From positions 140,290 to 204,289 of the forward strand of contig NZ_JAUHJQ010000006.1 of NCBI RefSeq assembly GCF_030412965.1: DNA of 64,000 nucleotides, in the 5' to 3' direction. Shown in pieces: positions 39,586-48,649 of this stretch (its first letter is position 1; each line of letters opens with the position of its first letter). A program made the translations under genes and the position numbers. The notes beneath the pieces were generated by a model that was not told the origin of the DNA, did no database searches, and was given only the letters and a program-made list of their open reading frames with translations. Source of the DNA: Nocardioides oceani. Lineage in GTDB: Bacteria; Actinomycetota; Actinomycetes; Propionibacteriales; Nocardioidaceae.

Positions 39586-39912
39586 ATGGCACGGATCAAG
39601 GGCCTCACCGGCGGCGCGAAGGCACGGGCACAGGTCGCCACGGCGCTGTGGACGCTGTTCGCACTGGCGGCCATCTTCCTGGCGGTCGGTGCGCTGTGCA
39701 TCGCGCTGGACGCGAACCGCGACAACGCGCTGGTCTCGTTCGTCCTGGACGTCGCCGACGCGGTCGACCTCGGGATCTTCTCGCGCGACAACGGCATCAA
39801 GCAGTTCGACGGTGGCAACGCGGAGACGAAGAACGCGCTGTTCAACTGGGGCATCGGGGCGGTGGCGTGGCTCGTCGTGGGTCGCGTGGTCGAGCGCGTC
39901 GTACGCCCCTGA
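39586..39912 (+). CDS. Small membrane protein, two transmembrane helices (108 aa)
   Basis: The 108-residue protein starts with a short basic cytoplasmic lead (ARIKGLTGGAKARAQ), has a first helix (VATALWTLFALAAIFLAVGALCIAL), a soluble segment (VSFVLDVADAVDLGIFSRDNGIKQFDGG) and a second helix (FNWGIGAVAWLVVGRVV). I do not recognise a function. A purine-rich AGGGAG site precedes the ATG at 39586; frames extending upstream are antisense to glgX. It is divergent from glgX across 81 bp. Confidence 0.72.
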   Translation: MARIKGLTGGAKARAQVATALWTLFALAAIFLAVGALCIALDANRDNALVSFVLDVADAVDLGIFSRDNGIKQFDGGNAETKNALFNWGIGAVAWLVVGRVVERVVRP

Positions 39913-39938
39913 GCGGCGGCGCGCCAGGGCTGCGGGCT

Positions 39939-39996
39939 GTGAGGTAGTCCACCGCCGGCCTCTGTTTCGTGCATGTTGACGCGGCGGTAGCCTCAC
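39939..39996. other. Interrupted inverted repeat upstream of etfB
   Basis: GTGAGG (39939-39944) and ACCGCC (39951-39956) are mirrored by GGCGGT (39983-39988) and CCTCAC (39991-39996). The right arm overlaps a possible TAGCCT -10 (39988-39993) for etfB. It may be an operator or a leader structure. Confidence 0.3.
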
Positions 39997-40039
39997 GAGC
40001 ACATCCGAGTGCACAGGAGGGGCCGTCCCGGCCGACACC

Positions 40040-40834
40040 ATGAACATTGTTGTCTGTGTGAAGTACGTGCCCGACTCCACTGCCGACCGGCAGTTCGAGT
40101 CGGACAACACCGTGGACCGAGTCGGCGTCGACGGGCTCCTGTCGGAGCTCGACGAGTACGCCGTTGAGCAGGCGCTGCAGCTGAAGGAGAAGAACGAGGG
40201 GAGCACGGTCACCGCGCTCTGCGTGGGGCCGGAGAAGGCCGTCGACGCGGTGCGCAAGGCGCTGCAGATGGGCGCCGACCAGGGCATCCTCGTCTCCGAC
40301 GAGGCGATCGCGGGCTCCGACTACGTCGCGACCTCCCTCGTGCTGGCCAAGGCCGTCGAGAAGGCGGGCGCCGAGAACAAGGTCGACCTGGTCATGTGCG
40401 GCATGGCGTCGACCGACGCCTCCGGCTCGGTCGTCCCGGCGATGCTGGCCGAGCGGCTCGACCTGCCCCAGGTCACCTTCGCCTCCGTCGTGGAGACGCA
40501 GGGCGACCAGGTGCGGATCAAGCGCGACTCCGACACCGCCACCGAGGTCATCGGCGCGACGATGCCGCTGGTCATGTCGGTCACCGACCAGACCGGCGAG
40601 GCGCGCTACCCCTCGTTCAAGGGGATCATGGCGGCGAAGAAGAAGCCGCTGGAGACCTGGTCGCTCTCCGACATCGGCGTCGACGCCTCCGAGGTCGGCC
40701 TGTCGGTGGCGTGGACCGAGGTCACCGAGACCACGGCCCGCCCGCCGCGCACCGCCGGCGAGATCGTCAAGGACGAGGACGGCTCCGGCGCGACTGCGCT
40801 GACGGAGTTCCTCGTGTCGAAGAAGTTCATCTGA
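40040..40834 (+). CDS. etfB: Electron transfer flavoprotein beta subunit
   Basis: The 264-residue protein is the AMP-binding beta subunit of ETF, which accepts electrons from acyl-CoA dehydrogenases. It starts MNIVVCVKYVPD, has LDEYAVEQALQLKE, TALCVGPEKAVDAVRKALQMGAD and VDLVMCGMASTDASGSVVPAMLAERLDLPQVTFASVVE in segments, all typical. It is followed after 20 bp by etfA. Its role fits the fatty-acid/acyl-CoA genes elsewhere in the window, though no acyl-CoA dehydrogenase is encoded here. Confidence 0.96.
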   Translation: MNIVVCVKYVPDSTADRQFESDNTVDRVGVDGLLSELDEYAVEQALQLKEKNEGSTVTALCVGPEKAVDAVRKALQMGADQGILVSDEAIAGSDYVATSLVLAKAVEKAGAENKVDLVMCGMASTDASGSVVPAMLAERLDLPQVTFASVVETQGDQVRIKRDSDTATEVIGATMPLVMSVTDQTGEARYPSFKGIMAAKKKPLETWSLSDIGVDASEVGLSVAWTEVTETTARPPRTAGEIVKDEDGSGATALTEFLVSKKFI

Positions 40835-40854
40835 GGACCGGGGAGTAACGAGAG

Positions 40855-41808
40855 ATGTCTGAAGTCCTGGTCGTCGTCGACCACGTCGACGGCGCGATCC
40901 GCAAGCCGACCTTCGAGCTGCTCACCCTGGCCCGCCGCCTGGGCGAGGCCTCGGCGGTCTTCTTCGGCTCCTCCGACAAGGGCGCCGAGGTGGCGCAGAA
41001 GCTCGGCCAGCACGGCGCCGAGAAGGTGTACGTCGTCGACGACACCGAGATCAAGGGCTACCTGGTGGCCCCCAAGGCCGAGGCGCTCGCCCAGCTGGTG
41101 GAGAAGACCTCCCCGGCCGGCGTGCTGTTCGTCTCCGGCTACGAGGGCAAGGAGGTCGCCGCCCGCCTCGCGATCAAGACCGGCTCGGGCCTGATCACCG
41201 ACGCCGTCGACATCGAGGACGGCGGCGTCGTCACCCAGGCGGCGTTCGCGGGCAACTACACCGTCAAGGGCAAGGTCACCCAGGGTGTCCCGCTCATCAC
41301 GGTCAAGCCCAACTCCGCCCCGGTGGAGGAGGTCGGCGCCGCCGGCACCGTCGAGGAGTTCGCCGCGACGATCTCCGACTCGGCCAAGAAGGCGCAGATC
41401 GTGGCCCAGCAGCCGCGCAAGGCGTCGGGTCGCCCCGAGCTCACCGAGGCCGCGATCGTGGTCTCCGGTGGTCGTGGCACCGGCGGCAACTTCGAGCCGA
41501 TCGAGGGCCTCGCCGACGCGCTCGGCGCGGCCGTGGGCGCCTCGCGCGCCGCGGTCGACTCCGGCTGGATGCCGCACACCTTCCAGGTCGGCCAGACCGG
41601 CAAGGTCGTCTCGCCGCAGCTCTACGTCGCCAACGGCATCTCCGGTGCGATCCAGCACCGGGCCGGCATGCAGACCTCGAAGACGATCGTGGCCGTCAAC
41701 AAGGACGAGGAGGCCCCGATCTTCGAGCTCGTCGACTTCGGTGTCGTGGGCGACCTGCACTCGGTCCTCCCGGCCGCCACCGAGGAGATCAACAAGCGCA
41801 AGGGCTGA
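40855..41808 (+). CDS. etfA: Electron transfer flavoprotein alpha subunit
   Basis: The 317-residue alpha subunit binds FAD and forms the heterodimer with EtfB. The C-terminal FAD domain is clear: [63 protein letters not shown] and [21 protein letters not shown]. The ATG at 40855 is 20 bp after etfB. Transcription is closed by the hairpin at 41832-41869. Confidence 0.96.
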   Translation: MSEVLVVVDHVDGAIRKPTFELLTLARRLGEASAVFFGSSDKGAEVAQKLGQHGAEKVYVVDDTEIKGYLVAPKAEALAQLVEKTSPAGVLFVSGYEGKEVAARLAIKTGSGLITDAVDIEDGGVVTQAAFAGNYTVKGKVTQGVPLITVKPNSAPVEEVGAAGTVEEFAATISDSAKKAQIVAQQPRKASGRPELTEAAIVVSGGRGTGGNFEPIEGLADALGAAVGASRAAVDSGWMPHTFQVGQTGKVVSPQLYVANGISGAIQHRAGMQTSKTIVAVNKDEEAPIFELVDFGVVGDLHSVLPAATEEINKRKG

Positions 41809-41831
41809 GCTCCGCCTCACCCGCACGCGTA

Positions 41832-41869
41832 CGACGGCCCGTCCGAGCACCTGCTCGGGCGGGCCGTCG
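41832..41869. terminator. Bidirectional hairpin terminator between etfA and the lipoprotein gene
   Basis: CGACGGCCCGTCCGAGCA (41832-41849) pairs with 41852-41869 over 18 positions with one G-T wobble and a 2-nt centre. It lies between convergent genes, 23 bp after etfA and 13 bp from the other stop codon. Confidence 0.75.
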
Positions 41870-41881
41870 CCGTTCCGCGGG

Positions 41882-42547
41882 TCAGCAGCGGCCGGGGGTG
41901 AGACGGGTGCCGATCTCGGCGCGGGCCGTCCCGGCGTCACCCCCGGCGCTCCGGTAGTGGACGTCGATGCCCTCCAGCACGAGGTCGCCGCGGGCCTGGG
42001 GCGCCGCGCGGAGGCCCAGCAACGGGAGGATGCGCTCGCCGTCGGCCACCTCGCGTCCGACGAGGGGTCCGCGGTCCGCCCACTCGGTCTTCTCGCGCAG
42101 CTCGGCGTTGCGCTCGATCGGCCAGTCGTCGCCGTACGCGATGCCGGGGCCGAAGGCGGGGTCGGCAGTTACGGTCACCACCTGCTGCCGGGGCAGGAAC
42201 CTGAGGAGGCCGGTGTTCGGGACGACGTCGATCCCCGTGATGGTGACGTCGCCCTCGGCGACCAGGATGGGGTCGTAGATCGACAGCCGGTCCCCGGCGC
42301 GGAACCGCTGCACGCAGGCGACCGAGCTGCCCGGGTCCTCGGCGACCAGTCGCGACGGCGCCGCGGGGGTGGTGGTGGCGCGGTCCGACGGCGTCGAGGA
42401 GTCCGACGAGGTGGCCGCGGACGTCGGCGCGGAGCTGGTCGGTGCGGGGCCGTCGGTCGGAGTGGCGGGGTCGTCCCCGGAGCATCCGCCGGCGAGCAGG
42501 GCGAGGGCCAGGACGGGGGCGGCGTACGCGACGGGGCGAGGGGTCAT
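41882..42547 (-). CDS. Putative lipoprotein (221 aa), function unknown
   Basis: The 221-residue protein has a lipoprotein signal ([21 protein letters not shown], lipid-modified Cys near residue 23), then a Ser/Thr/Pro/Asp-rich linker of about 45 residues, then a folded domain ([34 protein letters not shown]). That domain contains no motif I recognise, and the last residue is a Cys that may pair with the Cys in VACVQRF. It would sit on the outer face of the membrane. It is divergent from proA and convergent with etfA. Confidence 0.78.
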   Translation of the reverse strand: MTPRPVAYAAPVLALALLAGGCSGDDPATPTDGPAPTSSAPTSAATSSDSSTPSDRATTTPAAPSRLVAEDPGSSVACVQRFRAGDRLSIYDPILVAEGDVTITGIDVVPNTGLLRFLPRQQVVTVTADPAFGPGIAYGDDWPIERNAELREKTEWADRGPLVGREVADGERILPLLGLRAAPQARGDLVLEGIDVHYRSAGGDAGTARAEIGTRLTPGRC

Positions 42548-42613
42548 GCGCAGTGCGTCCCCGGCCGGCGGCCTGTGGAAACCCCGGGCGCCGCACTGAC
42601 TACGCTCGGAGCC

Positions 42614-43873
42614 ATGAGCACCGGCACCACCGAGCACGACGTCCTCGGCCTCGCCGTCCGGGCGCGCGAGGCCGCGCGCGTCCTCGCGATCGCGACCCGC
42701 GCGGAGAAGGACGCCGCCCTGGAGGCGATGGCGGCGGCACTCCTGGCGCAGGCCCCGATGCTGCTGGCCGCCAACGCCGAGGACGTCGCCCGCGCCGAGG
42801 AGGGCGGCACGCCGCCGAACGTCGTCGACCGTCTGCGGCTGACCGACGACCGGCTCGCCGCCATGGCGCAGGGGCTGCGCGACGTGGCGGGGCTGCCCGA
42901 CCCGGTCGGCGAGCTCGTCCGGGGCGGGACGCTGGCCAACGGCCTGGAGCTGCGGCAGGTGCGCGTGCCGTTCGGCGTCGTCGGGATGATCTACGAGGCC
43001 CGGCCCAACGTCACCGCAGACGCCGCCGGCATCTGCCTGAAGTCGGGCAACGCCGTGCTCCTGCGCGGCAGCTCCAGCGCGGCGGCGAGCAACGCCGCGG
43101 TCGTCGAGGTGCTGCGCGCCGCGGCGGCGTCGACGGGGCTGCCGGCCGACGTGGTCCAGCTGGTGCCGAGCGACTCCCGCGACACGGTCAAGGCGCTCAT
43201 GCGGGCCCGCGGCCACGTCGACGTCCTCATCCCGCGCGGTGGGGCCGGACTGATCCGCTCGGTCGTCGAGGAGTCGACGGTGCCGGTGATCGAGACCGGC
43301 GTCGGCAACTGCCACGTCTACGTCGACCGGGCGGCCGACCTGGACCGCGCACTCGCGATCGTGCTCAACGCGAAGACGCACCGCACCAGCGTCTGCAACG
43401 CCGCCGAGTCGCTGCTCGTCCACGCCGACCTGGCCGCGACGTTCCTGCCACGGGTCGTCGTCGCGCTGCAGGAGGCGGGGGTGACGATCCACGGCGACGA
43501 GGCGTTCGCCGCGCACGACGGGGTCGTGCCGGCGACCGAGGACGACTTCGCCACCGAGTACCTCTCGCTCGACATCTCCGCCGCCGTCGTGCCCGACCTC
43601 GACGCGGCGCTCGCGCACGTGCGGCGCTACTCCAGCGGGCACTCCGACGCGATCGTGACCGAGGACCAGCGCGCGGCGCGCCGGTTCGTCGCGGAGGTCG
43701 ACTCCGCGGCCGTGCTCGTCAACGCCTCGACGCGGTTCACCGACGGCGGCGAGTTCGGGTTCGGCGCCGAGATCGGCATCAGCACCCAGAAGCTGCACGC
43801 CCGCGGCCCGATGGGGCTGCCGGAGATGACGTCGACCAAGTACGTCGTCACCGGGGACGGGCACGTCCGCTGA
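42614..43873 (+). CDS. proA: Glutamate-5-semialdehyde dehydrogenase (gamma-glutamyl phosphate reductase)
   Basis: The 419-residue enzyme reduces gamma-glutamyl phosphate with NADPH in proline synthesis. It contains [42 protein letters not shown], the catalytic Cys261 in [14 protein letters not shown], and [30 protein letters not shown] in segments. The ATG at 42614 is 7 nt after TACGCT (42601-42606), so the mRNA is probably leaderless. proB is not adjacent. A small membrane protein gene follows after 41 bp. Confidence 0.96.
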   Translation: MSTGTTEHDVLGLAVRAREAARVLAIATRAEKDAALEAMAAALLAQAPMLLAANAEDVARAEEGGTPPNVVDRLRLTDDRLAAMAQGLRDVAGLPDPVGELVRGGTLANGLELRQVRVPFGVVGMIYEARPNVTADAAGICLKSGNAVLLRGSSSAAASNAAVVEVLRAAAASTGLPADVVQLVPSDSRDTVKALMRARGHVDVLIPRGGAGLIRSVVEESTVPVIETGVGNCHVYVDRAADLDRALAIVLNAKTHRTSVCNAAESLLVHADLAATFLPRVVVALQEAGVTIHGDEAFAAHDGVVPATEDDFATEYLSLDISAAVVPDLDAALAHVRRYSSGHSDAIVTEDQRAARRFVAEVDSAAVLVNASTRFTDGGEFGFGAEIGISTQKLHARGPMGLPEMTSTKYVVTGDGHVR

Positions 43874-43914
43874 CCGCCCGCGCGCGGACGGCGGAGCCCC
43901 GGTAGGCTGGGCCC

Positions 43915-44070
43915 ATGCTGAACGCGCTCGTCGTCCTCGCCGCTGCCGAGGAGTCCCACCACGAGGTCGACCACGCCCTGAGCTGGGGCGTCGGTGCGGT
44001 CGCCCTGGTCATCCTCCTCGGCATGCTCCTGGCCCTGGTGGCCTTCGGCGGCGGGCGCGAGCACAGCTGA
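43915..44070 (+). CDS. Small single-span membrane protein (51 aa)
   Basis: The 51-residue protein begins [22 protein letters not shown] and has one transmembrane helix ([20 protein letters not shown]) before a short charged end (GGGREHS). It is too short for confident family assignment. A TAGGCT -10 (43903-43908) ends 6 nt before the ATG, the same layout as for neighbouring real genes, which is the main support. nadD starts 5 bp after its stop, so it heads that unit (small gene, nadD, rsfS, phosphatase). Confidence 0.75.
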   Translation: MLNALVVLAAAEESHHEVDHALSWGVGAVALVILLGMLLALVAFGGGREHS

Positions 44071-44075
44071 GCACC

Positions 44076-44723
44076 ATGACCGAGCGCCGACGCCGCGTCG
44101 GCGTGATGGGCGGCACCTTCGACCCCATCCACCACGGCCACCTCGTGGCGGCGGCGGAGGTGCAGGCGTGGTTCGACCTCGACGAGGTCGTCTTCGTCCC
44201 CGCCGGGGACCCCTGGCAGAAGTCCGACCGGGGCGTCTCGCCGGCCGAGCACCGCTACCTGATGACGGTCGTCGCGACCGCGTCCAACCCCCGGTTCACC
44301 GTCTCCCGCGTCGACATCGACCGGCGCGGGCCGACGTACACCATCGACACCCTGCGGGACCTGCGCGCCGCCATGCCCGACGCGGACCTGCACTTCATCA
44401 CCGGCGCCGACGCGCTGGCCGACATCTTCACCTGGCGTGACGCCGAGGAGCTCTTCGCCCTCGCGAAGTTCGTCGGCTGCACGCGGCCGGGCTACACCAT
44501 GGACGAGGCCACGCTGGCCTCGATCCCCGCGGACCGGGTCACCATGGTGGAGATCCCGGCCCTGGCGATCAGCTCCACCGACTGCCGTGCCCGCACCCGC
44601 CGCGGCGAGCCCGTCTGGTACCTCGTGCCCGACGGTGTCGTGCAGTACATCGCCAAGCACGACCTCTACCCACCGGACGCCCCGGCCGCCTCGCCGCCGG
44701 ACACCACCCTCGGAGACTCATGA
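44076..44723 (+). CDS. nadD: Nicotinate-nucleotide adenylyltransferase
   Basis: The 215-residue enzyme adenylates nicotinate mononucleotide in NAD synthesis. The nucleotidyltransferase motif [12 protein letters not shown] is at residues 12-23, and [13 protein letters not shown] near the end is the second signature. [10 protein letters not shown] and [11 protein letters not shown] are also typical. The ATG overlaps nothing upstream but follows the small membrane gene by 5 bp; its stop overlaps the rsfS start (ATGA). The nadD-rsfS order is conserved in many bacteria. Confidence 0.96.
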   Translation: MTERRRRVGVMGGTFDPIHHGHLVAAAEVQAWFDLDEVVFVPAGDPWQKSDRGVSPAEHRYLMTVVATASNPRFTVSRVDIDRRGPTYTIDTLRDLRAAMPDADLHFITGADALADIFTWRDAEELFALAKFVGCTRPGYTMDEATLASIPADRVTMVEIPALAISSTDCRARTRRGEPVWYLVPDGVVQYIAKHDLYPPDAPAASPPDTTLGDS

Positions 44724-45097
44724 CCGCCACCGACCACGCCCTCGAGCTCGTCCACGCCGCCGCCCGCGCGGCCAGCGACAAGCTCGCCCAGCAGATCATC
44801 GCCTTCGACGTCAGCGAGCAGCTGGCGATCACCGACGCCTTCGTCCTCGCCTCGGCCACCAACGACCGCCAGGTCAAGGCCATCGTCGACGAGGTCGAGG
44901 ACAAGCTGCGCGAGATCGGCGCGAAGCCGATCCGCCGCGAGGGCGAGCGCGACGGTCGCTGGGTGCTCATCGACTACGGCGAGATCGTCGTGCACGTCCA
45001 GCACGAGGAGGAGCGTGCGTTCTACGCCCTCGAGCGGCTCTGGCGCGACTGCCCGACCATCGCGCTGCCCGCGGACGTCGTCTCGCACGAGCGCTGA
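44720..45097 (+). CDS. rsfS: Ribosomal silencing factor RsfS
   Basis: The 125-residue protein binds L14 of the 50S subunit and blocks subunit joining in slow growth. Typical segments are ISFDVSEQ-like [30 protein letters not shown] in pieces, [22 protein letters not shown], and a short C-terminus. It overlaps nadD by 4 bp and is followed after 2 bp by the phosphatase gene. Confidence 0.95.
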   Translation: MTATDHALELVHAAARAASDKLAQQIIAFDVSEQLAITDAFVLASATNDRQVKAIVDEVEDKLREIGAKPIRREGERDGRWVLIDYGEIVVHVQHEEERAFYALERLWRDCPTIALPADVVSHER

Positions 45098-45099
45098 CC

Positions 45100-45756
45100 G
45101 TGGTCGCTGAGCCCGGGCCGCGGCGGCTGGTGCTGCTGCGGCACGGACGGACGGCGTACAACGCCGAGAAGCGGATCCAGGGCCAGCACGACGTCGAGCT
45201 CGACGGGGTCGGTCACGAGCAGGCCGCCGCGGCGGCGCCGTACGTCGCGGCGTACCGCCCGACCCGTCTGGTGACCTCCGACCTCGCGCGCGCCCGCCAG
45301 ACCGCGGCGTACGTCGCCAAGGGGGCCGGCCTCGAGGCCGAGCACGACCCGCGTCTGCGCGAGGCGATGCTCGGCGAGCGGCAGACGATGACGCACGCGG
45401 AGTACGCCGCACAGGCACCGGCGGAGTTCGCCGCGTTCCTCGCCGGTGACTGGGACGTCGTGCCCGGCGGTGAGGGCCTGGCGTCGCTGCGCACGCGGGT
45501 CGCCGACGCGCTGCGCGACGCGCTGGCCGCCACACCCGCGGGGGAGACGACCGTCGCCGTCTCCCACGGCGGCGCCATCAAGGTGGGCGTGGCCGCGCTG
45601 CTCGGCTGGCCCGACGAGGCGGCCGCGTCGCTGCGCGCGCTGCGCAACTGCCACTGGCTGGTCCTCGAGCAGCGCCCCGGCACGGTCTCGGAGCCGGGTC
45701 GCGTAGTGCTCGCGGCGTACGGGGTCACCCCGATTTCGTCTTCGGAACCCCTATGA
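45100..45756 (+). CDS. Histidine phosphatase (phosphoglycerate mutase-like) family protein
   Basis: The 218-residue protein has the phosphohistidine motif LVLLRHGRTAYN near residue 10, QHDVELDGVGHEQA, the conserved Arg in SDLARARQTA, EAMLGE as the general acid region and the second His in VAVSHGGAIKVG. Family members act on sugar phosphates or similar esters. In actinobacteria the gene after rsfS is often such a phosphatase, some being glucosyl-3-phosphoglycerate phosphatases; this one is not assigned. The GTG at 45100 is 2 bp past the rsfS stop. Confidence 0.86.
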   Translation: MVAEPGPRRLVLLRHGRTAYNAEKRIQGQHDVELDGVGHEQAAAAAPYVAAYRPTRLVTSDLARARQTAAYVAKGAGLEAEHDPRLREAMLGERQTMTHAEYAAQAPAEFAAFLAGDWDVVPGGEGLASLRTRVADALRDALAATPAGETTVAVSHGGAIKVGVAALLGWPDEAAASLRALRNCHWLVLEQRPGTVSEPGRVVLAAYGVTPISSSEPL

Positions 45757-45805
45757 GTAACATTCTGCGAGCCGCCTGACGGGGAGACCCGGACGGCAGC
45801 GACCT

Positions 45806-45881
45806 GGGGCTGTGGCGCAGCTGGTAGCGCATCTGCATGGCATGCAGAGGGTCAGGGGTTCGAGTCCCCTCAGCTCCACCA
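45806..45881 (+). tRNA. tRNA-Ala (anticodon GGC)
   Basis: The acceptor arms GGGGCTG and CAGCTCC pair (one G-T). The anticodon stem TCTGC/GCAGA encloses ATGGCAT with anticodon GGC, and the T arm has GGGGTTCGAGTCCCC. The discriminator base A is followed by an encoded CCA. It is 76 nt long and is followed by a hairpin terminator. Confidence 0.95.
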
Positions 45882-45892
45882 GGAACCAAGAC

Positions 45893-45921
45893 AGAACCCG
45901 CCGGCGTGGCCGTCGGGTTCT
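45893..45921 (+). terminator. Terminator after tRNA-Ala
   Basis: AGAACCCG (45893-45900) pairs with CGGGTTCT (45914-45921), followed by a T-rich TCTGCTTTC. It lies 12 bp past the tRNA. Confidence 0.7.
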
Positions 45922-45990
45922 TCTGCTTTCCGGAGGCGGAGAGGCGACGCCTGACCGGCCCGGACCCCGGCGGGACGTAGGATCTGCGCC

Positions 45991-47319
45991 GTGGTGGACG
46001 CGGGAGTCGAGGCACTGGTCTGCGAGCCACCGGTCCTCGAGGGCCGCACCGTGTCGCTGGGGTACGCCGCCGTGGCGGGCGAGCGGCGGCTGCACGAGTT
46101 CACCGAGGTCGTCGAGCTGCCCGGGACCCTCGACCACGTCGACCCGGCCGTCCGCGACGGGGTGCTGCGGCTGCTGTCGCTGGCGGCGTCGCTGAGCTAC
46201 GCCAAGGCGTTCGCGCCGGTGCCGGTCGCGGTGCCGGGTGGGGTGACCACGCGCGAGCGGCGGTTCCTGGTCGAGCTGGCCGGCAACGGCCTGGGGGAGT
46301 TCGCCTACGTCAACGACCTGCCCGCCGTGCTGGACACCGAGGTGCTGGGCCCGGAGCTGCCCGAGCCGGGGCCCACGGCCGGCCCCGGACCGGGCGTGCC
46401 CGAGCGGCTGCTCGTCGCCGTGGGCGGCGGCAAGGACTCGATCGTCTCCATCGAGGCGCTCCGCGCGGCCGGCCACGAGATCGGGCTGTTCTCGGTCAAC
46501 AGCTACGCCCCGATCGAGGCGACCGCCGAGGTCGCCGGTGTCGCGCTGGCGACCGTGCGTCGCCGGCTCGACCCGCACCTGTTCGAGCTCAACGCGGCCG
46601 GGGCACCCAACGGCCACGTCCCGGTGACCGCGGTGAACTCCCTGCTCGCGGTGCTGACCGCGCTGGCGCTCGGCCACGACACGGTCGTGTTCAGCAACGA
46701 GGCCAGCTCGTCGTTCGGCAACGTCGCGTGGCACGGGCGCACGATCAACCACCAGTGGTCCAAGGGGCTGGACTTCGAGCGGCTGCTGCGCGACAGCCTG
46801 CCGGCCGGCGCGCCGACGTACGTCTCCCTGCTGCGGCCGGTGACCGAGCTCCGCATCGCCCGCCGCTTCGCCGACCACACGGCGTACCACCGCGTCTTCA
46901 CCAGCTGCAACCGCGCCTTCAAGCTCCGCGAGAGCGACCGGACGTCCTGGTGCGCCGACTGCCCGAAGTGCCAGTTCGTCTTCCTCTGCCTGGCGCCGTT
47001 CCTCCCGCGGGAGGCGCTGCTGGACGTCTTCGGCGGGCGCGACATGTTCGCCGACGGGTCCCAGCTGACCGGGTTCCTCGAGCTGCTCGGAACCGACGGG
47101 CTGCTCAAGCCGTTCGAGTGCGTCGGCGAGCCCGACGAGTGCCGCGTCGCGGTCTCGCTGCTGCGCGAGCACCCCGACTGGCGCGACCACCCGTTCCTCG
47201 CCCGGCCCGAGCTGGCAGGCGTCACCGCGACCGCGGCCGAGCGGGACCGCGTCTTCGCCTTCCGCGAGGGCGAGCACCTCCTGCCACCAGCGCTCGAGAC
47301 GGTCGCCCGTGCGGTGTGA
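45991..47319 (+). CDS. murL: UDP-N-acetyl-alpha-D-muramoyl-L-alanyl-L-glutamate epimerase MurL
   Basis: The 442-residue protein matches MurL, which uses ATP to epimerise the terminal L-Glu of UDP-MurNAc-L-Ala-L-Glu to D-Glu. It has a PP-loop-like ATP motif GGGKDSIVSIEAL starting at residue 145, FSVNSYAPIE, and FSNEASSSFGNVAWHG. A Cys-rich C-terminal part carries FTSCNRAFKLRE and WCADCPKCQFVFLCLAPF. The GTG at 45991 lies 7 nt after TAGGAT (45978-45983). It overlaps murD2 by 11 bp, and the two enzymes act in sequence. This is the alternative to MurI plus MurD; whether the genome keeps the classical route is unknown. Confidence 0.9.
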   Translation: MVDAGVEALVCEPPVLEGRTVSLGYAAVAGERRLHEFTEVVELPGTLDHVDPAVRDGVLRLLSLAASLSYAKAFAPVPVAVPGGVTTRERRFLVELAGNGLGEFAYVNDLPAVLDTEVLGPELPEPGPTAGPGPGVPERLLVAVGGGKDSIVSIEALRAAGHEIGLFSVNSYAPIEATAEVAGVALATVRRRLDPHLFELNAAGAPNGHVPVTAVNSLLAVLTALALGHDTVVFSNEASSSFGNVAWHGRTINHQWSKGLDFERLLRDSLPAGAPTYVSLLRPVTELRIARRFADHTAYHRVFTSCNRAFKLRESDRTSWCADCPKCQFVFLCLAPFLPREALLDVFGGRDMFADGSQLTGFLELLGTDGLLKPFECVGEPDECRVAVSLLREHPDWRDHPFLARPELAGVTATAAERDRVFAFREGEHLLPPALETVARAV

Positions 47320-48640
47320 GGAGCTCGCCGGCCGCTCGGTCGTCGTCTGGGGCGCGGGCCGCGAGGGCCGAGCCGCAGTCGCCGAGCTGGCCGCACGCGG
47401 CGTCCGAGCGACCGTCGCCCTCACCGGCGTCGAGGACGTGCCCGCCGACCTGCGCGACGTCGCGGTCGCCGGCCCCGCCGCGCTGGACCGCCTCGCCGCG
47501 GCCGACGTGGTCGTGAAGTCGCCCGGCGTGCCGCACACCGCGCCGGAGTTCCTGCGCCTGCGCGAGCTCGGCGTGCCGGTGACCTCGCTGACCGACCTGT
47601 GGCTGCACGACAACGCCGAGCGGGTCGTCGCGGTGACCGGCACCAAGGGCAAGAGCACCACCGCCGGCCTGGTGCACCACCTGCTCGAGGCGACCGGCGT
47701 CCCCGCCGCGCTGGTCGGCAACGGCGGCACGCCGGTCACCGTCGGCGACCGGTCGGGCGCGCGCGTCGCGGTCGCGGAGGTCTCGAGCTACCAGGCCGCC
47801 GACCTCACCTGCTCCCCGCGCGTCGCCGTCGTCACCTCGCTCTACCCCGAGCACCTGCCCTGGCACGGCGGCTACGAGCGGTACGTCGCCGACAAGCTCA
47901 ACCTCGTCGCGCACGGCCCGGAGGTGGTCGTGGTGCCGGACCTCGCCGGCGACCTCGCCGACCTCGTGGCGGCCCGGCTGTCGCCGGCCACCCGGCTGGT
48001 CGACCCCCCGGAGCTCGGCCTCGCGGTCACCGACGAGGGGCTGGCCTGGTCGGGCGTCGGTGCCGTGCCCGCGGGCGAGGTGGCGCTACGCGGCCGGCAC
48101 AACCTGGCGAACCTGGCGCTCGCGCTGGCCGCGGTCACGCTCCTGGAAGACGGCACCGACCGCTCGGCGCTGCTCGCGGCCGCGCAGACCTTCGCCCCGC
48201 TGGCGCACCGGCTCGAGGTCGTGCCGTCCGGGGACGGCCGGGTCTGGGTCGACGACAGCCTGGCGACAGCCCCGGAGTCGGTGGTCGCCGCGCTCGAGAC
48301 GTACGCCGACCGGCCGGTCGTGCTCCTCGCCGGCGGAGCCGACCGAGGGCTGTCCTTCGCGCCGCTGGTGCACTACCTCGCGCGGCGCGACCCGGCCGCG
48401 CGCGTCTCGACGATCGCCGTCGGCCCGGCCGGGGCACGACTGGCGCGCGAGCTCGACAAGGTACGCCTGGCACCGGACTTCGCGACCGCGTTGACCTGGG
48501 CGTCCGGGACCGCCCAGGTCGAGGTGGTCCTCCTGTCGCCCGGAGCGCCGAGCTTCGACGAGTTCGCCAGCTTCGAGGAGCGATCGGCGGCGTTCCGGGC
48601 CGCCGCGGGTCGGTCCTCGACGGCCCCTTCCGGTCGGTAA
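47309..48640 (+). CDS. murD2: UDP-N-acetylmuramoyl-L-alanine--L-glutamate ligase MurD2
   Basis: The 443-residue Mur ligase adds L-Glu (not D-Glu) to UDP-MurNAc-L-Ala. It has the N-terminal Rossmann-like domain (VVVWGAGREGRAAVAEL, VVKSPGVPHTAP), the ATP loop GTKGKSTT from residue 111, AVAEVSSYQAADLTCSPRVAV, LYPEHLPWHGG, and the C-terminal VWVDDSLATAPESVVAAL. The ligase family alone would allow MurD; the adjacent murL decides for MurD2. It starts inside the murL 3' end (GTG at 47309). Its TAA is part of the -10 of the next gene. Confidence 0.9.
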   Translation: MRCEELAGRSVVVWGAGREGRAAVAELAARGVRATVALTGVEDVPADLRDVAVAGPAALDRLAAADVVVKSPGVPHTAPEFLRLRELGVPVTSLTDLWLHDNAERVVAVTGTKGKSTTAGLVHHLLEATGVPAALVGNGGTPVTVGDRSGARVAVAEVSSYQAADLTCSPRVAVVTSLYPEHLPWHGGYERYVADKLNLVAHGPEVVVVPDLAGDLADLVAARLSPATRLVDPPELGLAVTDEGLAWSGVGAVPAGEVALRGRHNLANLALALAAVTLLEDGTDRSALLAAAQTFAPLAHRLEVVPSGDGRVWVDDSLATAPESVVAALETYADRPVVLLAGGADRGLSFAPLVHYLARRDPAARVSTIAVGPAGARLARELDKVRLAPDFATALTWASGTAQVEVVLLSPGAPSFDEFASFEERSAAFRAAAGRSSTAPSGR

Positions 48641-48649
48641 CCTCGGCGC

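Noticed and set aside
45100..45756. Phosphatase gene as glycolytic phosphoglycerate mutase
   Set aside because: Shorter than dPGM and lacking its longer active-site insertions; position after rsfS fits the broader histidine phosphatase family.
45725..46030. Minus-strand 101-residue frame containing GAEGTRTPDPLHAMQ
   Set aside because: This is the well-known false protein read from the reverse strand of tRNA-Ala.
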